From contig JBMNFF010000014.1 in assembly GCA_050949165.1 (NCBI GenBank), forward strand, positions 159,757-223,756: a stretch of DNA of 64,000 bases. The letters run 5' to 3'. Position 1 is the stretch's first letter. Every line of letters starts with the position of its first letter. The stretch comes from DAIOXA01 sp050949165 (GTDB lineage Bacteria; Bacillota; Proteinivoracia; UBA4975). This document shows positions 16,021-25,900 of this stretch, piece by piece. The translations under genes and the position numbers were made by a program. The notes beneath the pieces were generated by a model, which was not told where the DNA came from, did no database searches, and was given only the letters and a program-made list of their open reading frames with translations.

Positions 16021-17874
16021 ATGGCCCTGGAATTATACCCGACACCGTCATGGCCCCACCCGGCCTTCTCGATTCCCTTCACGGAAGAGCACAAGCGCTT
16101 CCCCCATCTGGATGAGATGGCTGCCCGGCCGCTGGCCCCGCTGAGCGCTGAAGAGTCTGAGGCCGGCAAGGTTACGGCTTATTGGGCCAGCGACAGGGTT
16201 AACCTGTACATGGTCGTGGAAGCAAGCGGTCAGGTCGACCCCTCCCGGGAGCGGGCCTGGCGCCATGGGGACGGATTGCTGCTCACCATATCCCCCCGCG
16301 CCCAGGACCAGCCCGTACACGATTACACGTCTCTGGGAATCTCCGGAACAAGCAAGAGGCCACAGATTATTGGGATTAAGCGTAACGGGACTTGGTTCCC
16401 CAAACTCGATTGCGCCAAGATCAAGTACAAGTTCCAACAGGACAAAGATAAAGCCCGGTTTTCTGTGCTTATCCCCTGGACGGTGTTGGAGCCTTTGCGC
16501 CCCCTCCTCTATGAGACCATCGCCCTGAACCTCACCTTCACCCGTCAGGAGGAAACGGGCCGAGTGGTGTACCAGCTTACCCCCGACGAAAATTACTGTT
16601 CAGAGGCCACCGACCTGCGCAGCCTGCTTCCGGTAAGCTTTGCCTATGGAGAAATATCCCGTCCCCTGGCCCAGTCCTACCTGACCCGAAATTGCTGGCG
16701 GGGCGACGAGCCCCTTCAGATTAATTTGGGATTGTATAACCCCAAGACCTGCCCAGCCCGACTGGACTTGTCCATCAAAGACGGCAACACAACTCTGGAA
16801 GCCCACAGTTCTTCTGTGGAGCTGGCTTCGGGCTGCCATCACTGGACCCTGCGCTGGAGTCCCCAGCGCCCGTTGCCCACCGGTAAGTACACCCTGGAGT
16901 TGAGCGGCGAGGGCAGCGGCAAGAATTATAAAAAACTGCACGAAATATTTGTCCTCAACCCGGAAGAATTGGCTTCCCTTCGCAGTGAGCTGTTAAAACA
17001 GGAAGAGGATCTCAACTGCCTCTACCCGGGAGCCGTGCACACAGCCCTGGCCAAACTGGAGTGGCTGGAAGGCGGTCTGGATCAATGCGCCTGGCAAGAA
17101 CCTGACTTTTCCGGCTTTACAGCCGCCCAAAGCATTCTGGAAAGCCTGCGCCAGGGAGTCAATCCCATCCCCGATAAAGCCGGATTGTCCCGACGGGCTT
17201 TTCGCTCTCAAGTTGACGGTAGCCTCCAGGCTTACAGCCTGTACTTGCCCAAGGGCTATAGCCCTGAGCATAAATGGCCTTTGCTGATGCTCCTCCATGG
17301 CGACTGTGTCGATGAACAGAAGCTTGCCGCCAATCCGGAGCTACACAAACTGGCCGACAGACTTGGCCTGATCCTCCTCTTTCCCTGTGCCCGCACCGCC
17401 GGCGGTTTTTACCTTAACCAGGACGAAACCGACGTTCTCTATAACCTGTCCATCCTCAAAAAACGCTTGCCTCTGGATTGGGACAAGTTATTCCTGGGGG
17501 GCATATCCAGGGGCGGTTTTGGCGCTTGGCATACCGGCTTGCGTCACCCGGGTCACTTTGCCGGCCTGGCCATCATTTCCGGAGTTCCCCGCCTGCCCCT
17601 GGCCGGGGAAGATTATGCCCAGAATTACAAGTTCAATCCCGCCGACTGCAGCGAGAATGCCAAGAAGTTGTCCTTGCTGGTAGTGCACGGCGCCAAGGAC
17701 TGCGAGGTGCCGGTTGAATCGGTTCGGGAGATTATTGAAACTCTACAGGATAAAGGTGTTGAACTGACTTATAAGGAAAATGCCGCCGGCGGCCACGCCG
17801 ATTTTGATTGGCCCTCGGAGCTGGCCGCCTGGCTCAAGGCAAATCTCAAAAAGGGGCTGTCGCAAAACGTTTAA
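16021..17874 (+). CDS. CBM9/DOMON-like domain fused to alpha/beta-hydrolase esterase
   Basis: A 617-residue multidomain protein. Residues ~1-205 resemble a carbohydrate-binding CBM9-like beta-sandwich (RAWRHGDGLLLTISP, then SVLIPWTVLEP). Residues ~210-310 look like an Ig-type sandwich. The C-terminal ~240 residues are an esterase of the polyhydroxybutyrate-depolymerase/feruloyl-esterase style: LMLLHGD, the nucleophile elbow GGISRGGFGAW, Asp in VVHGAKDCEVP and His in GGHADF. No signal peptide is seen, so it may act inside the cell, which is odd for this architecture. AAGGAGG precedes ATG 16021. The last codons and the stop (after NLKKGLSQNV) lie inside the end of the downstream insertion sequence. 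Confidence 0.75.
   Translation: MALELYPTPSWPHPAFSIPFTEEHKRFPHLDEMAARPLAPLSAEESEAGKVTAYWASDRVNLYMVVEASGQVDPSRERAWRHGDGLLLTISPRAQDQPVHDYTSLGISGTSKRPQIIGIKRNGTWFPKLDCAKIKYKFQQDKDKARFSVLIPWTVLEPLRPLLYETIALNLTFTRQEETGRVVYQLTPDENYCSEATDLRSLLPVSFAYGEISRPLAQSYLTRNCWRGDEPLQINLGLYNPKTCPARLDLSIKDGNTTLEAHSSSVELASGCHHWTLRWSPQRPLPTGKYTLELSGEGSGKNYKKLHEIFVLNPEELASLRSELLKQEEDLNCLYPGAVHTALAKLEWLEGGLDQCAWQEPDFSGFTAAQSILESLRQGVNPIPDKAGLSRRAFRSQVDGSLQAYSLYLPKGYSPEHKWPLLMLLHGDCVDEQKLAANPELHKLADRLGLILLFPCARTAGGFYLNQDETDVLYNLSILKKRLPLDWDKLFLGGISRGGFGAWHTGLRHPGHFAGLAIISGVPRLPLAGEDYAQNYKFNPADCSENAKKLSLLVVHGAKDCEVPVESVREIIETLQDKGVELTYKENAAGGHADFDWPSELAAWLKANLKKGLSQNV
17848..17864 (+). repeat. left terminal inverted repeat of the IS1182 element
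   Basis: This 17-bp arm is perfectly complementary to 19702-19718. It is also translated as the last codons of the esterase gene. Confidence 0.8.
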
Positions 17875-17918
17875 TTAATAACGTTGGGCGATAGCCCTTT
17901 TTTCTTGGTTCTAGCTGA

Positions 17919-17943
17919 AAAATGCCCTCTTCTAGGGCATTTT
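17919..17943. terminator. transposase terminator inside the IS
   Basis: A perfect 10-bp stem AAAATGCCCT/AGGGCATTTT with a 5-base loop lies downstream of the transposase stop, with T runs in both directions. Confidence 0.65.
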
Positions 17944-18018
17944 CTTCGCTTTCCCCCATTCTTGGGCATGACAAAATAGGGAAATGGGATTCCCCTATGG
18001 ATATACTGTTATTTAGGT

Positions 18019-19623
18019 TTAAGCCACCTTAGGATTATGTAAATATGCTCCACAGCGTCCAGATTGGATCTTGTTGTGGAGTTTATTTATGTTGAACGCC
18101 ATAGCCAACAGCAAGAATTCCGTCTGTACTTTTACCTGACCTTGCAAGAGGAAACGTCGAAATCCCATGTCTTGTTTCAGCACCCCGAAGGCGCCCTCAA
18201 CCTGGATGGAGCGATTCGTGCGTAATAGAATGCCTTTCTCGCTGTTAATACGTCCCTCCATCTCAGCGCGCTGCCTCTGAAAGGTCTTGGAAACGTGGAG
18301 GTTTTTGCTCCGCTTTTCAAGGGGTATCTTACTTGAGCCTTTTATGCATTTGGCCTTATGAGGACAACCGGCACAGCGAGCGCAGGAATACACGGTTGTT
18401 ACTGTGGAGTATCCGGACTTGGTTTTGGCTTTCTTCTCGTAAGCTGCCTGGATTTTATTGCCTGCGTAGCAAATGTAAGCATCGCTTTCTGCATCATAGA
18501 GCATATTTTCTCGTTTGCCAATGTCGCTTCTGTATTTTCTTGTCTTGGCCCGGTCATGGTTTGCAGGTTTAATAAAAGCGATCTGGCCGTTTTCCTCGCA
18601 CCAGGTATAATTCTCTTCGCTTTCGAAGCCAGCGTCAGCTACCGGCTCTGTGTAGCCCAGAGGAAGCAGCTTTTCCATTATGGGAATAAATGTAGCCATG
18701 TCGCTGCGTTCTTGTGAAATCATCGCAGCTACTATGTATTCTGCATCAACTGCTATAGTAGCATTGTAGGCTGGCTTCAATTGACCGTTTCGCATGTGGT
18801 CTTCTTTTAAACGCATGAAGGTTGCGTCCTTATCTGTTTTGGAAAAGCTGTTTCTGTCCCCAAAGATGTGGTTATGGCCATCATACCGCCTCTGGCGGGC
18901 CAGGTACCCTTCCACGGTTTCCACAGCTCTTTGTAAGGGAGTTTTCCGCTTCCCTTTGCCCTTGACGAATTTTGTGTCCTCTTTGAGAGCATATAGCCGT
19001 TTTCGAAGCTTCTTTAAATCCTTAGCCCGAATTTTTTCCCCTACACGAAAGCGTAGGCCAAACTCGGCTGCAATTTTTGGCAGTTCGACCCTCATCTTCG
19101 CCTGCATCTTGGCTTCATTCTTTTGTGTGGACTTCTTCCACACAAAGCTGTACCGATTGGCGTTGGCCTCGAACTTCGCGCCATCGATAAACGCATTGAG
19201 TAGTGAGAGTTCCCCCGCTTCAGCTAAGTAATACACCAGTTGTGAAAACAGATCATCCATAACGCTAGGTAGTCGCTCACTTCGGAAGCGGGCGATGGTA
19301 GCATGATCGGGTGCTGAAGAACGTCCCAGCAGATACATGAAGTTTACGTCGCGCTTACAAGCTTGCTCTAGAGCTCGGGAGGAATAGATGCCATTCATGT
19401 ATCCATACACCAGAACCTTGAACAGACTTTTGGGAGGCGTCTCGATTCTCCCTAAACGGGAGTACGCAGCGTGCAGCTTTCTATAATCCATCCTTTCAAG
19501 CACGGCGTTGAGTAGTCTCACCGAATCGTCTTCCGGGATTAATTCGCCAATGTCCATGGGTATGACCAGTTGATATGCACCCCCGGTTGGTGTATAATCT
19601 GGTCGTAAAATATTGATTTGCAT
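18019..19623 (-). CDS. IS1182 family transposase
   Basis: A 534-residue DDE transposase, full length and without frameshift. The N-terminal domain has the family pattern PEDDSVRLLNAVLERMDY and YGYMNGIYSSRALEQACKRDVNFMYLLG. The catalytic region includes FIDGAKFEANANRY (first Asp), VADAGFESEENY (second Asp) and the C-terminal VEGAFGVLKQDMGFRRFLLQG (Glu). A cysteine set (CARCAGCPHKAKC) between them is the zinc-like insert of the family. It is likely active. Confidence 0.93.
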   Translation of the reverse strand: MQINILRPDYTPTGGAYQLVIPMDIGELIPEDDSVRLLNAVLERMDYRKLHAAYSRLGRIETPPKSLFKVLVYGYMNGIYSSRALEQACKRDVNFMYLLGRSSAPDHATIARFRSERLPSVMDDLFSQLVYYLAEAGELSLLNAFIDGAKFEANANRYSFVWKKSTQKNEAKMQAKMRVELPKIAAEFGLRFRVGEKIRAKDLKKLRKRLYALKEDTKFVKGKGKRKTPLQRAVETVEGYLARQRRYDGHNHIFGDRNSFSKTDKDATFMRLKEDHMRNGQLKPAYNATIAVDAEYIVAAMISQERSDMATFIPIMEKLLPLGYTEPVADAGFESEENYTWCEENGQIAFIKPANHDRAKTRKYRSDIGKRENMLYDAESDAYICYAGNKIQAAYEKKAKTKSGYSTVTTVYSCARCAGCPHKAKCIKGSSKIPLEKRSKNLHVSKTFQRQRAEMEGRINSEKGILLRTNRSIQVEGAFGVLKQDMGFRRFLLQGQVKVQTEFLLLAMAFNINKLHNKIQSGRCGAYLHNPKVA

Positions 19624-19638
19624 AACTATATTTTACAG

Positions 19639-19678
19639 CAAAAGACGGCTTCTGGGTACTACCAGTCGCCGTCTTTTG
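19639..19678 (-). terminator. insulating hairpin upstream of the transposase
   Basis: An 11-bp stem CAAAAGACGGC/GCCGTCTTTTG with an inner CTGG/CCAG stem lies between the right IS end and the transposase start. It would stop incoming transcripts from addA, a known way for insertion sequences to limit transposase expression. Confidence 0.55.
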
Positions 19679-19701
19679 TGTTTTAATTCAGGGGTTGTTA
19701 G

Positions 19702-19718
19702 TGCGACAGCCCCTTTTT
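19702..19718 (-). repeat. right terminal inverted repeat of the IS1182 element
   Basis: Complement of 17848-17864, ending 2 bases before the addA stop codon. Confidence 0.8.
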
Positions 19719-19720
19719 GC

Positions 19721-22700
19721 TCAGCCCTGGCAGCAATCGATGAATTCCTGGAGCTGTGCCTGCAGAGCCTGCAACTCTCCGGGGGCCAGGGAAATTTCCA
19801 CCAGTTGTCGGCCCGGCGGCAGACGCAGCAATTGCAAGAAGGCTCGCACCGGCTTTTTATAAATTTCCCCGGCTGCCAATGCGTAAAACTGGAGCTGTGG
19901 CGCGTACAGATCCAGCAGCGGTTGGATACCCGCCGGGGGAATCCTGTTGCTCTTATAGTCCAGGATGACCACATGGTCCTGGGCAATCAGGACCCTGTCT
20001 ATCAGGCCGTAGAACAGGGCGTTGCCCAGGCGGTAATAGAATTCATGTTCGGTGAAGGACTGGCTGAAATCTCCCGGGAGCCCCGGGTCCTTTTGATATG
20101 ATTCCAGAAGAGCCTTAGCCGAAAAGAAGACGCGCTCCCCCTGCTCCGCATCTGCTTCCGGGAAGAATTTTGGCGCCAACTCCCTCAGCAAGGAAGATAT
20201 GTCGGTCCCGGGCTGGATAACTTCCAGGGCGCTGTGGAGAAGAGAGCCAAAACTGGCGCCGCCGTGTTCGTGGGACCAATCCCCCTGCTCCTGGACAGGC
20301 CCGATTTCTCCGGGCAACCCCCTGGACAGGTAGCGGCGTTCAAAAAGCTCCCGATCGCTTCGCCACAGGCAGAACTGAGAGATGCTATAGTAGCGAATGG
20401 CACGCCTGCCTTTGCCCAGGGGGGTGAGGCCGGGAAAAAACTCCTCAATCTCGATGTCCTGTCCTCCCTGGGGCTCGGGAAGGGGAGCGGGCAGTTGTAT
20501 GTCCAGTCCGCCATCCCCCGGTCGTGATTGCAGGAAATGCTGGGGCGAGCTGGCTGCGAATTGCCGCAGCCAGCAATTAAAGGAGGGCTCATTCCCTTCC
20601 TTGTCCCTGACCAGCACCGCCAGGTAATCTCGGGCCCGGGTGACGGCTACATAGAGGAGACGCTTGTGCTCTTCCTCTTGGCGTCGGGCCTCCCAGGCCT
20701 GAACCTCTTCCCAGACTGCGCAGTCCCAAGGGTACTTAAAGGCAAGGCCTCCAGCTTCATCCACCAACATCCTCCCGTACCTGGGCCTTAGCGCCGTGGA
20801 GCAGGCGGGCAGAAAGACAACGGGAAATTCCAGGCCCTTGCTGGCGTGAATTGTTAGGATCTTGACCGAGTTGGAATCTTCACTGTCCACTTGGGCTTCG
20901 GCTTCACTGAGCTCGGAGGCGTACTCAACCCAGCGCAGGAATCCCGTCAGGTTGTCATTGCCGGCGGCTGAGTACTTTTCTGCCAAGTCCAGGAGTTTTT
21001 GCAAATTTGCAAAGTGCTGCAGGCCGGCAAAGCGAGTGAGGTTTACCTCCCGGGCCAGGGTCAGGTCCATTGCCCGCTCCACCAGGCGAGGGACTTCCAG
21101 CCTGCCCCGGCACTGGCGGAGGGAGGAGATTATCTCTGCCGCTCGTTCCAGGCGGCGCCGGGGTTCTGCTGCCAGGACATCGCCGCGGTCCAGGAGGCTC
21201 CCCCCCTGCTGCCGGGCCATAGCCAGAGCCAGCAGGCTGTCATCATCCAGGGCGAAGAGGGGGGAGCGCAGCACCGCCGCCAGGGAAAGCTCATCCCGAA
21301 GGTTATCCACCACCCGGAGCAGGTTGACAATGTCCTGAACTTCCTGCTGTTGGTAAAAGCCGATGCCGCCCACGACAGTATAGGGGATTCCCTTTAGGCG
21401 CAGATTATGCTCGTATTCCTTGAGATGGGTGCGGGCCCGGAGCAGGATGGCGATGTCTCCGTAGCGCAGGGTCCGGGTGCCGCTCCTTTCCTCGATGGTG
21501 AGTTCCTTCCCGGCCACCATTTCCCGGATGCGCGAGGCCAGAATGCGGGCTTCGGCTTCGGCAACGGATTCAGCACCATCGGGGGTGCAGGTCAGCAACT
21601 CGGCACAGGGCCCGCTTTCCTGCCGGTGGGCGGCAAGGCTGATGTACTCGATTTCACTGCCCTGGCCCTTGTCCATGAGTTGGGAAAAGAGGCCGTTGAC
21701 CAAGGCGATGAGGGATTTCCGGGAGCGATAGTTGCAGGTGATTCGCTTCTCCCGCTGGGGATTATCCCGGGTCAGTTGCTGGCGTGCCTGGTCAAATACC
21801 CGCACCTCTGCCCCCCGGAACCGGTAGATGGACTGCTTTTCATCCCCCACCAGGAAGAGGCGTCCCGGAGGGATTTCCCCCCCTTCCTCTACTAAGGCGG
21901 TGATTATCCTGTACTGGAGTCGGTCGGTATCCTGAAACTCGTCGATCATATAGGTGCGATAGCGAAGGCGCAATTTCTCAATTACCCAGGGGTTGGCCTG
22001 CAGGAGGCGCCATACCGCCAATTGCAAATCGGAAAAGTCCAGGCCGCCAACCCGGGCCTTGCGGCGCCTGTATTCCCGGTCCAGGTTCATGAGGAGGGAA
22101 AGGGTGGCCTCTCCCAACAGCGGAGCCAGGGCGCCGGTGAGCAGCAAGCGCAGCTGGCCGACTGCCCCATTGACAAACTCTTTCTGCCCCTTGGTCCTGC
22201 CTCCCTTGAGTTGGGTCAGGGGAAATAATTCCTGGTACAAGGCCAACAGTTCACGGGGCGCTTGGACTTCGGCCAGGACCCTTCCCGCCGCAACCAAACC
22301 CATGCGCTTCCGGGCCATCTCGGGTTGGTCTTTGTCGGCAAGGGCGACTGCCAGCTCCGCCTCCCCGCCGACAATTTCCAAGAACCTGTCCCGGCATTGT
22401 CGCCACTCCGGGATGGACTTGTACTTGTCGGTAAGGCGGGCTTCCTCCAAGGGGATGCCCCGGTTCATCAGGGCCTGGTAGGTGCTGCGCAATTGCTGGG
22501 CCAGGCCGCCCTCTTCCTCCAGGGCATCTGCCCCTAAGACGACAGCCAGGACCTTGAGGTTGGGGTCTTCTCCCCTGACCGCCCCTTGAAAGGTTGCGGC
22601 CAGGGCATCATTGAGGAGCATACTCGCCTCCATCTCCTCCAGCACCCTGAAGCCCGGGTCAATTCCGGCCTCCACGGGAAAGGAGCGAAGAATCCGGGCA

Positions 22701-22996
22701 TAGAAGGAGTGGATGGTGCCAATGGGGGCCTGGACCAATTCGTCCCGAACCTGCTTCCATTGGCTGTCGCCGGTTGCCCGCTCCCGCAGCAGCTGGTCGA
22801 TGCGCTCCCGCATTTCCCGGGCGGCCTTGGAGGTAAAGGTGATGGCCACAATTTCCCCGGGACTTAAGCCTCCTTCTTCCAGGAGGCGGACATACCTGTG
22901 GGTCAGGACGGTGGTCTTGCCGGAACCAGCTCCGGCATTTACCACCAGGTTATCGGCGATTGTCGTGGCCGCCAGCTGTTCAGCACTGAGCTGCAT
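19721..22996 (-). CDS. addA: helicase-nuclease AddA
   Basis: A 1091-residue subunit of the AddAB recombination helicase-nuclease, which processes double-strand breaks for RecA loading. It opens with an SF1 helicase: QLAAT Q-motif, Walker A NAGAGSGKTT (residues ~20-29), DEFQDTD Walker B, GDEKQSIYRFRGAE and a late VTRARDYL motif VI. A PD-(D/E)XK nuclease ends the protein, with VILDYKSN near residue 1010. Its start overlaps the addB 3' end by 17 bases. The stop is immediately beside the IS1182 right end, so the coding region is untouched but its native terminator may be displaced. Confidence 0.95.
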   Translation of the reverse strand: MQLSAEQLAATTIADNLVVNAGAGSGKTTVLTHRYVRLLEEGGLSPGEIVAITFTSKAAREMRERIDQLLRERATGDSQWKQVRDELVQAPIGTIHSFYARILRSFPVEAGIDPGFRVLEEMEASMLLNDALAATFQGAVRGEDPNLKVLAVVLGADALEEEGGLAQQLRSTYQALMNRGIPLEEARLTDKYKSIPEWRQCRDRFLEIVGGEAELAVALADKDQPEMARKRMGLVAAGRVLAEVQAPRELLALYQELFPLTQLKGGRTKGQKEFVNGAVGQLRLLLTGALAPLLGEATLSLLMNLDREYRRRKARVGGLDFSDLQLAVWRLLQANPWVIEKLRLRYRTYMIDEFQDTDRLQYRIITALVEEGGEIPPGRLFLVGDEKQSIYRFRGAEVRVFDQARQQLTRDNPQREKRITCNYRSRKSLIALVNGLFSQLMDKGQGSEIEYISLAAHRQESGPCAELLTCTPDGAESVAEAEARILASRIREMVAGKELTIEERSGTRTLRYGDIAILLRARTHLKEYEHNLRLKGIPYTVVGGIGFYQQQEVQDIVNLLRVVDNLRDELSLAAVLRSPLFALDDDSLLALAMARQQGGSLLDRGDVLAAEPRRRLERAAEIISSLRQCRGRLEVPRLVERAMDLTLAREVNLTRFAGLQHFANLQKLLDLAEKYSAAGNDNLTGFLRWVEYASELSEAEAQVDSEDSNSVKILTIHASKGLEFPVVFLPACSTALRPRYGRMLVDEAGGLAFKYPWDCAVWEEVQAWEARRQEEEHKRLLYVAVTRARDYLAVLVRDKEGNEPSFNCWLRQFAASSPQHFLQSRPGDGGLDIQLPAPLPEPQGGQDIEIEEFFPGLTPLGKGRRAIRYYSISQFCLWRSDRELFERRYLSRGLPGEIGPVQEQGDWSHEHGGASFGSLLHSALEVIQPGTDISSLLRELAPKFFPEADAEQGERVFFSAKALLESYQKDPGLPGDFSQSFTEHEFYYRLGNALFYGLIDRVLIAQDHVVILDYKSNRIPPAGIQPLLDLYAPQLQFYALAAGEIYKKPVRAFLQLLRLPPGRQLVEISLAPGELQALQAQLQEFIDCCQG

Positions 22997-25900
22997 CTAT
23001 CCCGCCTCCTCTCTTCAGGTTAAAGCGGTTTTTCTCATAGCGACAACAGCGCCGGTACTCGCAATAGGTGCAGGCCAACGGCTCTGGATTGGGTGCAAAA
23101 TTGCCCGCCAGGATGCTCTGGTGCAGATCCCCGGCCCGCTCCGCCAACGCCCGTTCCAGGTCCCGAAATTCTTTCGGCTCCAGGGAGGCCAACCGCTTAT
23201 TGGCCCAGGCGGTAAACTCCTGGTTCCAGATTCCGCCGGCTAATTTGGCTCCCTTGATGACGTAATAACCCCCGCCCATTACCCGGACATTATCATAGCC
23301 CAGTCTAGCCAATAGGGCCGGCGCCGCGCTGAGGTACACAGGAATTTGCAGGCTCCTGCCTTCAACGATGTCTATGCGGGTTATTTCCCGGGAAGTTTTA
23401 TAGTCGTATACCACCGCCCAGGTTTCTCCTTCTCTTTCCAGCACATCGATGCGGTCGATCTTGCCGCGGAAGCGGACGGGACCTTCACCGGGTCGGACCG
23501 GTCCCACCGGGGAACCGGGCAAGCCAAAGCTGGCCTCAAAGAGCACTGGACGCAGGCCTGTCTCTTGCAGCCAGGGCAGATCCGCTTCAATCAGGCCCTG
23601 TACCATATTGATGGCATCCCTGAGCCGCAACCGCCACAGGATGTCTTGGGAATCACCCCCCTGCTCAGCCAGCCATTGCTGGGCCAGGGCTGTCAAGGGT
23701 GTGCGGATTGTCTCGGGTTTATTGAGATTGGCTTGCTCCAAATGCTGGGTGTAGAACTTTTCCAACAACCAGTGGAGGAAGGATCCCCGATCCAGGACAG
23801 AGTACTCCGGTACTTCCCCAGGGGCAGGCTCCAGCCCCAAGCAATAGCGGGCAAAGTAAGAGAAGGGACAGCGGACATATTGCTCAAGGCGGCTGATGGA
23901 ATAGACCGCTTCCCCCACACCTGCCTTCGCCGGGCCCCTGTGCGCCAAAACTCCGTCCATATTGTCTGGGGGCAGGGGACCTTCCCGGCGCTGCTCAACC
24001 TGGCTGGCCACATGTAGATCGACATATTCCGGCCTGCCTCTGAGCCAGGCCAGCGCTGGTCCGGATACATCCCGGCCCCGAGCCAGGCCATTGAGCATGC
24101 TTTGACGCAACTGCCCCGGAGAAGTTATGGCCTCGGGCTGCAGGGGTGGCAAGAGATCTGAACTGTCCACAAACTCCTGGGGCATCCCGCCCGCCATCAG
24201 GGCGTCGATTTCCTGCCAGAAAGGCGAGGCCTCCGCTTCCTCCTCGATTCCCGGCAGCAACCGGGAAAGGTAGAGGCAATCCTGAACGGAGGCAACGCAG
24301 GAGTGAAAGAAGATCTTCTCCTGGGCAAGGCTCTGCCTGGATACACTCTCCAGGCCGGGTAGCTCCGCCACCCGGTCCAGCAGCCAGTGCTCCCGGGCGG
24401 GGCGGGGAAAGGTCCCCTGATTCAGGCCCAGGATAAAGAGGTATTTGCACCTGAGACCCCGGACCTGGGCGGGCGAAAATACCCGTGCGGCCCCCGGATT
24501 GCTGCGCTCCAGAGAAAGGCCCTGCTCCAGCCAGGGAGAAAACTCCTCCAGGAACCGGCCGGGGCTGATGGGAGCGGTGCGCTGCAGCAGCTTACAGCAG
24601 GCCTGGTAGCCCTGGACGGCGGCCAGGACCTTGGTGAGGGCTGCTCTGTCCCTGATGTCCTCCTCGCCGTCCCCCATGGGGGCGATCCGCTGGGCATTGG
24701 CCTCCGCCAGGGCCCCCAAGAGCCGGCAATGCTCTTGGGGTGTGAGGTCCTTGACCCGGGCGCCCAGTTCCAGCCAGGCTTGCAGCCCTGGCCGGGCTGC
24801 CCGGTACACTTCCAGGAGCCTTTGCTCGCTCCTGTTTTCCCAGGCTTCTTCCTCCTTCATTTGCCTGGTCAGGCGCCGGACCTCCCGATCCAGTGCCGCG
24901 AGCCAGCCTTGGCCCCGGAGATTGCCCCCCAGGCCGACCACGGCCTGGGCCATGGCATCCCCATCGTAGTCGGAGGGGAGGTGGGCCCTAAGGTAGGCAC
25001 ATCCGGCAAGGGTCAGCAAGCTCTCCCTGTCCCAGCCCGAGGCAGCTGCCTGCCAGAGAGCCAATACCTCTCGAACCCAGGGTACTGCCATCAGGTCTAC
25101 GACCAGTGGCGCCGCCAACTCTATGCCATGCTCCCGGTAGAGGTGACGCAAGGGAGGCAGGTACTTGCGCTGGTCGGGCACCACCAGGCAGATATCCTCC
25201 GGAGAAGCCCCGACGCAGGTTAGCCCCTTAATCTTCCGCGCAACCAGCTCCAGCTCTTGCCTGAGCCGGGGCGCGGCCAGTCCATGCACTTTGGGCGCCG
25301 GGCAAGGTTGCGGTGTGGGGAGGAAGAGATTTTCAGTCATTGCAGTGGTAAAGCCTGCCTGGGAACGGACTGCAAACCCCCTTTTCTCCAGAGATTGGAT
25401 GGTATTAGCCAGGTACTGGTCATGGGCTGGGTGCTTAAAGGGAACCCAAACCGTGATATCCGCACCAGCAGGGAGCTTGTCCACAATGGCCAGCTGCAGG
25501 GGTTCAAAGTCAAGGAACCAGCATATGTGGAACTCCCGGACCTCCTTGAGCCAAGGAATACCAGCCAGGGTGGCGGCTGCCAGGGCATATTGTTCTTCAA
25601 TATCCGCCAGGCCCTTGGCCCGCATGAAGGCTTGGTAATCCTGCCAGATTATCAGGACATCGGAGAGAACCGGATCGGGGTTTGCTTTCAGGGCGCCGGT
25701 CAACTGAGAGGGAGTGACGCCGGCCCGGCGCAATTGCCCCAGGGCATAGTTCAACTCTCGGGCCATCCCCCGAGAGCCGGCATAGCGGCCCAAACCGGGC
25801 AGGTCTCCGGCCCGCCGGGCCATTATTTCGATGATTATTTCAGTTGCCGTGGCCTCGTCCAGTTCCTGGATACCCGGATTGGCAATCTCCAGAGCGGCTG

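Larger units (their letters stand above)
17848..19718. mobile_element. IS1182-family insertion sequence (about 1.87 kb)
   Basis: A single transposase gene flanked by 17-bp perfect inverted repeats: AAAAAGGGGCTGTCGCA at 17848-17864 and its complement at 19702-19718. The GGGGCTGTCGCA ends are typical of IS1182-type elements. No clear target duplication is seen beside the repeats. It sits in the gap between the convergent esterase and addA genes, 2 bases from the addA stop. Coding sequence inside is visibly less GC-rich than its neighbours. The element appears intact. Confidence 0.85.

Noticed and set aside
17848..17904. A terminator formed by GGGCTGTCGC and GCGATAGCCC followed by TTTTTT after the esterase
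   Set aside because: The stem is real on paper (17854-17905), but it uses the IS terminal repeat; I treat it as part of the IS end rather than a native terminator.
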